Source: JANMOK01 sp031415055
Lineage (GTDB): Bacteria; Pseudomonadota; Alphaproteobacteria; Rhodobacterales; Rhodobacteraceae
Direction of reading: 5' to 3'
Length of the DNA: 64,000 nt
Assembly: GCA_031415055.1 (NCBI GenBank)
Contig: JANOQZ010000036.1
Coordinates: forward strand, 10,553 to 74,552
Of this stretch, positions 8,947 through 17,266 are shown in pieces. A program made the translations under genes and the position numbers. The notes beneath the pieces were generated by a model that was given only the letters and a program-made list of their open reading frames with translations, made no database searches and was not told the origin of the DNA. The stretch's first letter is position 1, and each line of letters starts with the position of its first letter.

Positions 8947-10227
8947 ATGAGCGCGATCATCGACATCACCGCCCGCGAGATTCTTGATAGCCGGGGCAAT
9001 CCGACCGTCGAGGTTGATGTGACGCTGGAAGACGGCTCGTTTGGCCGGGCAGCGGTGCCTTCGGGTGCATCGACGGGGGCGCATGAAGCGGTGGAATTGC
9101 GCGACAATGATGCCAAGCGGTACAAGGGCAAAGGCGTTTTGCAGGCGGTAGACAGTGTGAATGGCGAACTTGCCGGCGCGTTATTGGGACTTGATGCCAC
9201 CGACCAGCCGCTGATAGACATGGCCATGATCGATCTGGATGGCACCGAGAACAAGGGCCGTTTGGGCGCGAATGCCATTCTGGGCGTGTCGCTGGCCGTG
9301 GCCAAAGCCGCCGCCGATTTCGTCTCGCTGCCGCTGTATCGTTATGTCGGTGGCACGCAGGCGCGAACCCTGCCGGTTCCGATGATGAACATTATCAATG
9401 GCGGCGAACACGCCGATAACCCGATTGATTTTCAGGAATTCATGATCATGCCGGTGGCTGCGGATTCGCTGGCCGAGGCGGTGCGCATAGGGTCAGAAAT
9501 TTTCCATACGCTGAAGAAAGAGCTGCATTCCGCAGGGCACAATACCGCTGTCGGTGACGAAGGTGGTTTTGCCCCGAACCTTAGCTCTACCCGAGATGCC
9601 ATTGATTTTATTATGAAATCAATCGAGAAAGCTGGCTACAAGCCGGGCAAGGAAGTGTTTTTGGCCTTCGATTGTGCCGCGACCGAATATTTCAAAGACG
9701 GTGTTTACAACATGAAGGGCGAGGGCCTGAAAATGACCTCGGCCGAGAATGCGAAATTCCTGGCCGGTTTGGCCGCCGACTATCCGATTCTGTCCATCGA
9801 AGACGGCATGGCGGAAGACGATTGGGAAGGTTGGAAGCTATTGACCGATTTGATCGGCAACAAGACCCAATTGGTCGGCGACGATTTGTTTGTGACCAAC
9901 CCGAAACGTCTGTCGCGCGGCATCAAGGACGGCATCGCCAATTCGATTCTGGTCAAGGTCAACCAGATCGGCACCCTGACGGAAACCCTGACCGCCGTCG
10001 AAATGGCGCATCGGGCCCGGTATACCTCGGTCATGTCGCACCGATCAGGCGAAACTGAGGACGCGACCATCGCCGATTTGGCGGTTGCAGCCAATTGCGG
10101 CCAGATCAAAACCGGCTCGCTGTCACGCTCGGACCGGATTGCCAAGTATAACCAATTGATCCGCATCGAGCAGGAATTGGGTGATGCGGCGATATTCGCC
10201 GGTCGCTCGATTTTGCGCAGCCAATAG
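8947..10227 (+). CDS. eno: Enolase
   Basis: Converts 2-phosphoglycerate to phosphoenolpyruvate in glycolysis. At 426 residues the length is standard. The N-terminus ITAREILDSRGNPTVEVDV, the loop PSGASTGAHEA, the metal ligands in FDCAATEY, LSIEDGMAEDDW and GDDLFVTN, and the SHRSGETED block near the C-terminus are all intact. GGAG lies about 8 nt before the ATG. Housekeeping gene, followed 12 nt later by the ThiE-like gene. Confidence 0.98.
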   Translation: MSAIIDITAREILDSRGNPTVEVDVTLEDGSFGRAAVPSGASTGAHEAVELRDNDAKRYKGKGVLQAVDSVNGELAGALLGLDATDQPLIDMAMIDLDGTENKGRLGANAILGVSLAVAKAAADFVSLPLYRYVGGTQARTLPVPMMNIINGGEHADNPIDFQEFMIMPVAADSLAEAVRIGSEIFHTLKKELHSAGHNTAVGDEGGFAPNLSSTRDAIDFIMKSIEKAGYKPGKEVFLAFDCAATEYFKDGVYNMKGEGLKMTSAENAKFLAGLAADYPILSIEDGMAEDDWEGWKLLTDLIGNKTQLVGDDLFVTNPKRLSRGIKDGIANSILVKVNQIGTLTETLTAVEMAHRARYTSVMSHRSGETEDATIADLAVAANCGQIKTGSLSRSDRIAKYNQLIRIEQELGDAAIFAGRSILRSQ

Positions 10228-10239
10228 GCAACCACCGTC

Positions 10240-10866
10240 GTGCCCAATGATCCCCGCACGCAAATCTACTTGCAAACGCCAGCGCAACTGGATTTGCACG
10301 TCTTCCCCGACCTGTTGGCGTCGGTCCTCGATGCAGCAGAAATTGCCTGTTTGCGACTGACCACCTTCGGTTGCGCGCAGGATGACATCAAACGTCAGGC
10401 CGACATCCTGCGCGACATCGCGCATTCCCGCGACATCTCGCTGGTGATCGACACGCATTATCGCATGGTCCTACCGCTGGGTTTGGACGGGGTGCATTTG
10501 CTCGACGGCACCAAGCAAATCCGCGAGGCCCGCAAGGCCTTGGGCAAAGACGGCATCATCGGAGCCTTTTGTGGATCGTCACGTCATATCGGCATGAGCG
10601 CCGCGGAAATGACTGCAGATTACGTGGCCTTTGGACCAATGCTGGCCGATCCGCTGTTGGGCGATGGGTCGATTGCCGAATTGGAACTTTTGCAGTGGTG
10701 GAGCGAAATGATCGAAGTGCCCCTCGTGGCGGAAGGTCGCATTTCTTTGGAAAAGGCCGCCGATTTGGCCCATTGTGCCGATTTCATCAGCTTGTCAGAC
10801 GAGGTTTGGCTCAACACCGACGGAGCTGTCGCTGCTATTGTGGCATATGCGGCGCGACTGACCTAA
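10240..10866 (+). CDS. Thiamine-phosphate-synthase-like (ThiE/TenI family) TIM barrel
   Basis: A 208-residue protein of the ThiE/TenI fold. Visible family features are the strand-helix pattern, VIDTHYRMVLPLGLDGVHL near residue 70 and YVAFGPMLAD near 128. The catalytic phosphate-binding loops of genuine ThiE are not all obvious, so a TenI-like or divergent role is possible. It starts at a GTG 12 nt after eno and has probably travelled with it; ThiE-like genes beside eno occur in Rhodobacterales as I recall. The last 32 nt overlap the convergent olsA gene. Confidence 0.75.
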   Translation: MPNDPRTQIYLQTPAQLDLHVFPDLLASVLDAAEIACLRLTTFGCAQDDIKRQADILRDIAHSRDISLVIDTHYRMVLPLGLDGVHLLDGTKQIREARKALGKDGIIGAFCGSSRHIGMSAAEMTADYVAFGPMLADPLLGDGSIAELELLQWWSEMIEVPLVAEGRISLEKAADLAHCADFISLSDEVWLNTDGAVAAIVAYAARLT

Positions 10867-11698
10867 CCGCTCGGCTATTTTCGAACCCACGTCGAACCGT
10901 TTCGCTGCTATCTTGTGCCAATACCTTTCGGTCGGTGTAAGTACTCACGTCGATTGGCTGGTGGAATGTCACTATAACATTGCCGCGGCGCGAAAGCGCC
11001 AAGACCGCAACCAGATGCGTAAACAGCGCCGCATTTCCCCAAAGCCCGTAAAACGATTCTGGCAAACTGGCCTCTGCCTGATACGAAATGCTGACCGGCT
11101 GCAGAAAAAAACCAACTTCGCCGCCGATTTCCAGAAATGGCGCGAACAAGGTCGATTTGAACGGCAGAATTCGCAGCCCATCGCTGCTTGTGCCTTCCGG
11201 GAAGAAACACATCCGCTGGCCACGCAACAGCCTTTCGTGCAGACGCGCCTTATGTTTGGCGGCTGCGCGGGTGTTGCGCTCGATAAATTCGGTGCCGCTC
11301 AACCGAGCAATCACTCCAATACCCGGCCACCTTGAGACTTCCGCCTTGGCAACAAAGTAACAGGGCATGATTGCTACCAACGCCAAGATGTCCAACCACG
11401 AGGAATGGTTGGCAACAATGGCCCCAGCTTTGTTGCTGGGTTCACCATGAATTTGCACCTGTAAACCTACCAAACGCAGGAACACCCGCGCCCAAAGACG
11501 GGCGATTATCCCACCGTAATGGCCGTTTGGCACCAACTGGTCGATCAGCCGAAGCAGCAAAAACGGCGGCAACAACGCCAGAGTCACCGCAACAATTGCG
11601 ACAAACCGCACCCATAGTCGCGGCCAATTGCGCCAGCCAATTTTAGGGTGGACCATATCGGCAACGCCGCGCCAAGTAACGGAGTTTGAACTGTTCAC
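10835..11698 (-). CDS. olsA: Lyso-ornithine lipid O-acyltransferase OlsA (PlsC family)
   Basis: Adds the second acyl chain to lyso-ornithine lipid at the inner membrane. It has 287 residues with an N-terminal hydrophobic segment (about 30-50) and the acyltransferase motifs NHSSWLD (H98, D103) and FPEGT (166-170). PlsC enzymes making phosphatidic acid share these motifs. The OlsA call rests on its 4-nt overlap with the preceding olsB gene. Its 3' end overlaps the convergent ThiE-like gene by 32 nt, an unusually long tail-to-tail overlap. Confidence 0.83.
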   Translation of the reverse strand: MNSSNSVTWRGVADMVHPKIGWRNWPRLWVRFVAIVAVTLALLPPFLLLRLIDQLVPNGHYGGIIARLWARVFLRLVGLQVQIHGEPSNKAGAIVANHSSWLDILALVAIMPCYFVAKAEVSRWPGIGVIARLSGTEFIERNTRAAAKHKARLHERLLRGQRMCFFPEGTSSDGLRILPFKSTLFAPFLEIGGEVGFFLQPVSISYQAEASLPESFYGLWGNAALFTHLVAVLALSRRGNVIVTFHQPIDVSTYTDRKVLAQDSSETVRRGFENSRAVRSVAPHMPQ

Positions 11699-12480
11699 GC
11701 GTCAACATCCCGCAGATAGAATTTGCGATAGCGCTCCTGCATCCGCTGTGTGTCCATCATAAGACACACGTCTATCGTATTGAAATCACGATCAATTACC
11801 GCGCCATCGCCAACGAATCCGCCGTGGCGAAGATAGGCCTTTATCAAGGGTGGCGTCGCCTCCATCGCTTTGGACGGGTCAATTTCTTCTTTGCCAATCA
11901 GGGCCATATCAAGAAAATGTTCCGGCAATGCCCGCACCCGAAGTTCATCGGGCGCCGGATGGAAATAGTGCAAGTTCGCCAAAGCATCGGCGATGGGATT
12001 CGGGTCTGTCCCCGGAAAACTGGCAACGCCAAACAGAATTTCTATACCATGCTTGGCCACATAATCGGCCAAACCATTCCAAAGCATCAACATTGCCGTG
12101 CCGCCGCGATAGTTTTCGCCAACGCAAGAGCGACCTAGTTCGACGATCTTGCGACCCGACTGCACAAGTTTCTGCAAGTCATATTCCGAAGCGCCGTAAA
12201 AACCCTTGTTCCTTGCTGCAACTTCGCCGCGCATCAAACGATAGACCCCAACCACATGTTCCAAAGGGTCTGCGGCGATGCTGGTGTGGTCAAGCAAAAT
12301 CAAATGATCAAAAAACGGATCGAATTCGTCACTTTCAAGTCGGTCTTTGTGGGCCGCTGCCGATGCGTTTGCCCCCAATTCGTTGACAAAAACCCGATAA
12401 CGCAGCCGCTGCGCCGCGGCAATTTCTTCGTCGGTTCGCGCCAATCTTACCTCGAACCGACCCGACTCCGTTTTCATCAA
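11695..12480 (-). CDS. olsB: Ornithine-acyl-ACP N-acyltransferase OlsB
   Basis: Transfers a 3-hydroxyacyl chain from ACP to the alpha-amino group of ornithine, the first step of ornithine-lipid synthesis. The 261-residue GNAT-fold protein carries the family pattern AAQRLRYRVFVNELGA near the N-terminus, then HVVGVYRLM, VELGRSCV and GTAMLMLWNGLADYV. It is the first gene of the olsBA pair. The upstream gap (12481-12615) contains two perfect palindromes and only one weak Pho-like half-site, so phosphate control, known in other bacteria, cannot be claimed here. Confidence 0.87.
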   Translation of the reverse strand: MMKTESGRFEVRLARTDEEIAAAQRLRYRVFVNELGANASAAAHKDRLESDEFDPFFDHLILLDHTSIAADPLEHVVGVYRLMRGEVAARNKGFYGASEYDLQKLVQSGRKIVELGRSCVGENYRGGTAMLMLWNGLADYVAKHGIEILFGVASFPGTDPNPIADALANLHYFHPAPDELRVRALPEHFLDMALIGKEEIDPSKAMEATPPLIKAYLRHGGFVGDGAVIDRDFNTIDVCLMMDTQRMQERYRKFYLRDVDA

Positions 12481-12538
12481 TCACTGCCTTTTCGGCCAGC
12501 CTAGCAGGTGGAATGGCTGACAGCGGCTATGTTGCAAA

Positions 12539-12595
12539 TTCAATTGAAAACAACAATGGGGCATATGCGGCGGAACGGAATCGCAACTTGCGATT
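12539..12595. promoter_or_regulatory. Two palindromes upstream of olsB
   Basis: TTCAATTGAA at 12539-12548 is a perfect 10-bp palindrome. AATCGCAA-C-TTGCGATT at 12579-12595 is a perfect 8-bp inverted repeat with a single central base. They lie 59-115 bp upstream of the olsB start and just downstream of the DUF3553 stop. The near-zero loop of the second argues for a protein-binding site rather than a transcript hairpin. The binding factor is unknown. Confidence 0.4.
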
Positions 12596-12615
12596 GCCAA
12601 TTCAACCTAAGGTTG

Positions 12616-12819
12616 TTAGTCTCTGCGGACCACCTCGTTTTGGCCGGTCGGAAATGGTTCGAGTTTGACGATGAAACCATCGATAACAACTTTACCAGCA
12701 TGCTCAAAATTAACGGTGATTTTTTGCCCGACCACCGACTGCACTTGGCCAATCCCCCAATCCGGCCGTGACGGGTTGGTCACTAAATTACCCGGTTCCA
12801 AGAAATGGCTCAATGCCAT
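12616..12819 (-). CDS. DUF3553 domain small protein
   Basis: A 67-residue protein of unknown function. The start MALSHFLEPGNLV fits the short family; longer in-frame starts would run into chpT. The conserved core reads DWGIGQVQSVVGQKITVNF followed by EHAGKVVIDG, a small beta-rich fold resembling SH3/CarD-like modules. It is divergent from chpT with only 30 bp between the two starts, so the two share a promoter region. Such a pairing recurs in Rhodobacterales as I recall. Confidence 0.78.
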   Translation of the reverse strand: MALSHFLEPGNLVTNPSRPDWGIGQVQSVVGQKITVNFEHAGKVVIDGFIVKLEPFPTGQNEVVRRD

Positions 12820-12849
12820 ACTCAATTCCGACTTTGAAGGAAGACAGAC

Positions 12850-13461
12850 ATGATGAATCCCAGTCTCGAGGCAATTGTCGCATCGCGGATATGTCATGAT
12901 CTGATAAATCCAATCGGCGCGGTCGGCAACGGCTTGGAATTGCTGGAATTGACCGGATTGCCCAATTCGCCGGAATTGGCCCTGCTAAAAGACAGTTTAA
13001 TCGCAGCCACGGCAAAATTGAAATATTTCCGTGTGGCCTTTGGCCAGTCCGACGCTGCCAGCCAAATGTCATTTGGCGAAATCGAAAAACTGTGCCGCGA
13101 AATGTTTGAACGCGACCGTTGGCAATTTGAATTTGCCGACAACTTAGCACCAGTGACCCGCCCAAAAGCGAAGGTGATCTTGTTGGCGCTACTGTGCATT
13201 GAATCGACCCTGCCAACGGGCGGAACGGTGCAGATCAGTACCGATGCGCTATCGGCGACGGGCAAGAAAAACGCTGCCATCCAAGAAGAATGGATCTGTG
13301 TTTCGGAAGGTGGCACGCGAACAAATGTCGCCTCGCGTTTGGTGCATTTTACTCTGCTCCAAGACGCATTGAGCCAACAAAACCGCAAATTATCGGCGGT
13401 ATTTAATGAGGTCGGCTTGACCGTGTCGATAAACGACTCAGCCGATCAGCACGAGATTTGA
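12850..13461 (+). CDS. chpT: Histidine phosphotransferase ChpT (CtrA phosphorelay)
   Basis: Relays phosphate from the hybrid kinase CckA to CtrA and CpdR, controlling cell cycle, motility or gene-transfer functions in alphaproteobacteria. The 203-residue protein opens with the phospho-accepting helix SRICHDLINPIGAVGNGLELL, with H16 as the phosphohistidine. A degenerate ATPase-like domain follows; no ATP-binding boxes are recognisable, as expected for ChpT. GAAGGAAG lies upstream of the ATG; the second Met is an alternative start. Its last 24 nt overlap the convergent gamma-carbonic-anhydrase gene. Confidence 0.87.
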   Translation: MMNPSLEAIVASRICHDLINPIGAVGNGLELLELTGLPNSPELALLKDSLIAATAKLKYFRVAFGQSDAASQMSFGEIEKLCREMFERDRWQFEFADNLAPVTRPKAKVILLALLCIESTLPTGGTVQISTDALSATGKKNAAIQEEWICVSEGGTRTNVASRLVHFTLLQDALSQQNRKLSAVFNEVGLTVSINDSADQHEI

Positions 13462-13968
13462 ACGAAATCGCCGCATATTCGCCTGATAATGCACGGCCGA
13501 GGCGGTGTTTTGCGCAATTTCTGCCACGCTCAATGCCCGCGAAACCTTGCCGGGTGCACCGATAACCAAGCTGCCGTCCGGTATCACCTTGCCTTCGGTG
13601 ACCAAGGCACCAGCGCCAATCAAACAATCCTTGCCAATAGTCGCCCCGTTCAAAATAACCGCACCCATGCCAATCAGGCTGTTGGAACCAATTTTGCAGC
13701 CATGCAAAATCGCCCGATGCCCAATCGTGCAGTTCTCGCCAATCTCTAGCGGAAATCCGTGATCGGTATGCAGAACGCACAAATCCTGAACATTTGATCC
13801 CAGGCCGACGCGAATTGTTTCCGTGTCGCCACGCAATACCGCGCCAAACCAGATTGAAACGCCTGTTGCCAATTCCACGTCGCCGATGATCGAGGCAGAA
13901 CTAGCCACCCAATAATCGCCCGCAGCCGGCAACTTTGGCGATATTCCAGCCAATTCGTAAAAACTCAT
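13438..13968 (-). CDS. Gamma-class carbonic anhydrase family protein
   Basis: Left-handed beta-helix protein of 176 residues built from hexapeptide repeats. The three zinc-binding histidines are H67, H84 and H89 (spacing 17 and 5, as in YrdA/CaiE/Cam-like proteins), with the conserved R46 and D48 in LRGD. Carbonic anhydrase activity is likely but not certain, since many short gamma-CA homologues are inactive or of unknown role. It is the distal gene of a yicC-gmk-gammaCA run, overlapping gmk by 4 nt. Confidence 0.87.
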   Translation of the reverse strand: MSFYELAGISPKLPAAGDYWVASSASIIGDVELATGVSIWFGAVLRGDTETIRVGLGSNVQDLCVLHTDHGFPLEIGENCTIGHRAILHGCKIGSNSLIGMGAVILNGATIGKDCLIGAGALVTEGKVIPDGSLVIGAPGKVSRALSVAEIAQNTASAVHYQANMRRFRSNLVLIG

Positions 13969-14609
13969 GCCCGCGCTCCGGCAACAATCGCCATCACCTG
14001 TTCGCGCAAATCTGGCCGCCTCGACAGGCGCATCCGTTCGGATTTAATGATCGCCTGCATGTCGTCAAAACATCGATCGATGTCGTCATTGATCAAAACG
14101 AAATCATATTCCGACCAATGGCTGATTTCTGATCGGCTCGCGGCCATGCGGCGGGCAATCTCGTCCTCGCTATCCTGCGCCCGACTACGCAGACGGCGTT
14201 CCAATTCCGCCAAGGACGGAGGAAGGATAAAAATCGACAAGGCGTCGCTGCCCAATGCCGAGGTTCGAATCTGCTGGCCACCCTGCCAATCCACATCGAA
14301 CAACACGTCTTTTCCGGCACTTATCGCCGCCTCGACCGGGGCCAAGGGCGAGCCATAGAAATTGCCAAAAACACTGGCGTGTTCCAGCATTTCGCCTTGC
14401 GCCACCATCGCTTCGAATTCTTGGCGCGTGCGGAAATAATACTCGCGCCCGTCAACCTCACCCGCCCGTGGCGCACGGGTTGTGGCAGAGACCGAAAACG
14501 TCACCGAAGCGTCCGTCGCCATCAACCGGCGCGACAAAGTAGATTTGCCAGCTCCCGAAGGCGATGACAGGATCAATAGAATTCCCCGTCGTTCAGCCAC
14601 CAAAATCAC
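13965..14609 (-). CDS. gmk: Guanylate kinase
   Basis: Phosphorylates GMP to GDP in purine nucleotide synthesis. The P-loop SSPSGAGKST lies at residues 15-24, followed by the GMP-binding part (FSVSATTRAPRAGEVDGREYYF) and the DVDWQGG motif. At 214 residues it is of normal length. It overlaps both neighbours by 4 nt, so it is translationally coupled with yicC upstream; the yicC-gmk pairing is common in bacteria. Confidence 0.96.
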   Translation of the reverse strand: MILVAERRGILLILSSPSGAGKSTLSRRLMATDASVTFSVSATTRAPRAGEVDGREYYFRTRQEFEAMVAQGEMLEHASVFGNFYGSPLAPVEAAISAGKDVLFDVDWQGGQQIRTSALGSDALSIFILPPSLAELERRLRSRAQDSEDEIARRMAASRSEISHWSEYDFVLINDDIDRCFDDMQAIIKSERMRLSRRPDLREQVMAIVAGARA

Positions 14610-15496
14610 TCCACATTTTGCACCTGTTCGCGGGCTTGGTCGATCACAACTTTCAGGTCAAGCCCGATATTGGTCAATTCCGACGACCCCGATTTGGAAC
14701 ACAAAGTGTTAGCTTCGCGGTTAAATTCCTGCATCAGGAAATCCAGTTTTCGACCAACTGCACCACCGGCTTGCAAAATCACCCTCGCGGCCACAACGTG
14801 CACGACCAAACGATCCAATTCTTCGCTGACATCGGATTTGACGCTGATGAGCGCCAATTCCTGCGCCAGTCGGTTTTCATCCGGGAGGGCGCTCGCGTCC
14901 ATTAAGGCGGCAACGCGTTGGCGCAGCGCAGCGCCGCTTTGCGCCGTTCGTGCCTCCAACGTTGATTTGGCCGCCACAATCAATTCTTCGATTCTGTCGA
15001 TATGGCCACGCAGCAATTGCGCGATTGCCAGGCCCTCAATTTGACGCATGGTGTCGAATTGCCGAAACAATGAAACAATGCCTTTGGCCGCTGCGTCTAA
15101 CACTCCCGCGCCAAGATCGCCCTCTCGCGCTTCCAGAACCCCGCGCTGGGCAAGAATATCGGCGGCATTCGACGGGCCCAAATGCAAACCCGCCGCCAAA
15201 GCCGCCTCTTCCACCTGCTGCAACGCCGCCAAAGCTGCCATCAAACCGCTGTCAACGATTTTGACCGGTGCGGCAACCGCCTCACGATTAATTTTCAAAC
15301 TGACGTTCAACGTGCCACGCTGAATATGCTGACGCGCTAGCGCACGCACCGGTGCGTCCAGCGCATCCATACCCTCGGGCAGACGAATGCGCAAATCGAA
15401 ACCCTTGTTGTTGACGCCACGAATTTCCCAGACCCAATTCGCACCAAGTTCCGATCCACGAATTTCGGCATAGCCAGTCATTGAAGTAAGCGACAT
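14606..15496 (-). CDS. YicC-family endoribonuclease
   Basis: A 296-residue YicC-like protein. It begins with the diagnostic SLTSMTGYAEIRG and contains WEIRGVNNKGFDLRIRLPE, then the C-terminal DUF1732 part (RLAQELALISVKSDVSEELDRL and LDFLMQEFNREANTLCSKS). E. coli YicC is reported to be an endoribonuclease promoting decay of a small RNA; the role here is inferred from family. First gene of the yicC-gmk-gammaCA run. Confidence 0.92.
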   Translation of the reverse strand: MSLTSMTGYAEIRGSELGANWVWEIRGVNNKGFDLRIRLPEGMDALDAPVRALARQHIQRGTLNVSLKINREAVAAPVKIVDSGLMAALAALQQVEEAALAAGLHLGPSNAADILAQRGVLEAREGDLGAGVLDAAAKGIVSLFRQFDTMRQIEGLAIAQLLRGHIDRIEELIVAAKSTLEARTAQSGAALRQRVAALMDASALPDENRLAQELALISVKSDVSEELDRLVVHVVAARVILQAGGAVGRKLDFLMQEFNREANTLCSKSGSSELTNIGLDLKVVIDQAREQVQNVE

Positions 15497-15577
15497 TTTT
15501 TACCCAGCCGATTGCCAATGATTGCATGTGCCACGCGGCCGTTAACCAATCAACCATTCCATCAAAAACCCCAGCAA

Positions 15578-15650
15578 TTAACTTTGTAATAATGTAGAAT
15601 TGGCGCAGCTTTGTTAACGAATTGATAATGAATGCGAAGCTATGGTTAAC
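15578..15650. promoter_or_regulatory. CtrA-like boxes upstream of the PAS-protein gene
   Basis: The CtrA site of alphaproteobacteria is TTAA-N7-TTAA. Two one-mismatch versions (TTAA-N7-ATAA) occur at 15578-15592 and 15614-15628. The hexamer GTTAAC, a typical half-site context, occurs at 15541-15546 (GTTAAC), 15613-15618 and 15645-15650. This clustering within 110 bp of AT-rich intergenic DNA suggests control of the gene at 15642 by CtrA. The assignment is by eye and the first and third hexamers are isolated. Confidence 0.42.
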
Positions 15651-16325
15651 AGCAAGTTGCGGGGGCAAACGGCTGCGATGGATAACCCTGTGCTCGAAAA
15701 AATTACCGCCTATTGGGACCATATCCGGGCCGGCAGGATTGCACCATTCCGCTCGGAAATTGATCCAAAACAAATCGAAGATTCCATCGAGAATGTATTC
15801 ATCCTCGAAAAGCTTGCGGGATGCGACATTCGCTTTCGACTGGCTGGTCGCAGAATCAATGAATCTTTGGGCAGCGAAGCCCGCGGTTTGGCAGCAACCG
15901 AATTGGTGGCACCGCCTGACCGCACCAGATTTGCAGCCATCCTTAATGATTTATTGGAAAATCCCAGCACCGCTTATGTTGCGTTTGACGTGCAAGACGC
16001 ACAGGAACGATCTTGGCGCGAAGACATGATCCTGCTCCCCATGCAATCCGACGATGCCCGCATTTCGCGTATCTTGGGGTGCTACAATTCCGTACCGAAT
16101 GCCAACGTCGCCATTGTTGAACGGCGCATTTTCAGCAGCAGCAGCACCAAAATTTCCCTCGCGCAAACCGAAATTACCAACATCAGCTTGCCGGGTTTTG
16201 CCGAGCCAAACCACAATTTCGACCACACCCAGGGTCCTATTTTGGTAGCAGAATCGACGCAGCCAGCATCGACTTTTGCCACATCTTTCAAAGGCAAGCG
16301 GCCGGAGCTGAAACTGGTCAAATAA
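15642..16325 (+). CDS. PAS-domain protein (PAS_5 type)
   Basis: A 227-residue cytoplasmic protein with a single PAS-like domain over about residues 13-165. The core reads YWDHIRAGRIAPFRSEIDP, then DIRFRLAGRRINESLG, the pattern of the alphaproteobacterial PAS_5 family. There is no kinase, cyclase or HTH domain; the C-terminal 60 residues look low-complexity. Function unknown, probably regulatory. The conserved part begins at the second Met (15678), so the true start may be there rather than 15642. Possible CtrA sites lie upstream. Its last 8 nt overlap convergent serB. Confidence 0.78.
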   Translation: MVNSKLRGQTAAMDNPVLEKITAYWDHIRAGRIAPFRSEIDPKQIEDSIENVFILEKLAGCDIRFRLAGRRINESLGSEARGLAATELVAPPDRTRFAAILNDLLENPSTAYVAFDVQDAQERSWREDMILLPMQSDDARISRILGCYNSVPNANVAIVERRIFSSSSTKISLAQTEITNISLPGFAEPNHNFDHTQGPILVAESTQPASTFATSFKGKRPELKLVK

Positions 16326-17208
16326 CCTTGGGCAGGTGCCACGTGCCGCTTTCGTTTCGCGCGTAACCCTGCAGGGCCAACAAAGCCGTCAGATCAGAAT
16401 GGTCCAAAACCGCATTTGCCGCCGCCCGCAATACCGGCTTGGCCCGGAAGGCGACACCCAAACCCGCTTCGCTGATCATTGCCAAATCATTGGCACCATC
16501 ACCAACCGCCAATGTCTGCTCGGCCCTCAAACCGGCGGCCTGTCGCAACGCTAGCAAAGTCTCACGCTTCGCGCTTTGGCCAAGAATTGGTAGGGCAACT
16601 TTGCCGGTCAACCGACCCTCAGCGGCCAGCAGCAGATTGGCTTTGTTGAGTTTGAAACCGGTCAGCTTGGCAACCCGCGCGGTAAAAAAGGAAAATCCCC
16701 CCGAAACCAGCGCTGTCATCGCGCCGTTCCGGTTCATCGTGTGCACAAGTTCCGCCGCGCCGGGGTTTAACCGAACCCGTTCATCGAAACACTTTTGCAA
16801 AACCGCTTTGGGCAGGTCTTTCAACAGGGCAACGCGCTCAAAAATGGCTTGTTCAAAATCCAGCTCGCCCTGCATGGCGCGTTCGGTGATTGCCGATACA
16901 CGATCCTTTACGCCCGCAAAATCCGCCAATTCGTCGATGCATTCGACGTTGATGATGGTGGAATCCATATCGGCAACCAGCAAATGCTTTTGCCGATCCG
17001 CCGCAGCGACGACATTGCCATCAATGCCCGAAATGGGAGTCCACTTGAACGGGTACGAGCAATCAAATGCAATCTCACTCGCATCGGGTGAAAGCCGCTT
17101 TGGTCGCAAATCCTGGCCGCCACCGTCGCGCAAAACCTGTTCTACCAGCGCCACGACCTCGTCGGAAATCCCCTGCGAACTGGTCAATACCAGGACTTGC
17201 GCGACCAT
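16318..17208 (-). CDS. serB: Phosphoserine phosphatase SerB
   Basis: Last step of serine biosynthesis, a HAD-superfamily phosphatase. In the 296-residue protein the catalytic motif VADMDSTIINVECIDELA has the nucleophile D80; motif II is ALVSGGFSFFT and motif III VGDGANDLAMI. The N-terminal ~65 residues form a small ACT-like regulatory part. The start MVAQVLVLTSS is chosen because the 47 residues upstream are encoded within the end of the DAHP synthase gene region and look non-native. It follows the DAHP synthase gene by 58 bp on the same strand. Confidence 0.93.
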   Translation of the reverse strand: MVAQVLVLTSSQGISDEVVALVEQVLRDGGGQDLRPKRLSPDASEIAFDCSYPFKWTPISGIDGNVVAAADRQKHLLVADMDSTIINVECIDELADFAGVKDRVSAITERAMQGELDFEQAIFERVALLKDLPKAVLQKCFDERVRLNPGAAELVHTMNRNGAMTALVSGGFSFFTARVAKLTGFKLNKANLLLAAEGRLTGKVALPILGQSAKRETLLALRQAAGLRAEQTLAVGDGANDLAMISEAGLGVAFRAKPVLRAAANAVLDHSDLTALLALQGYARNESGTWHLPKVI

Positions 17209-17266
17209 CAGGTTTCGCCCCAACAAATCTGTCGGCACGCGCTGTTTGGCCGAAAACTCACTGGTT

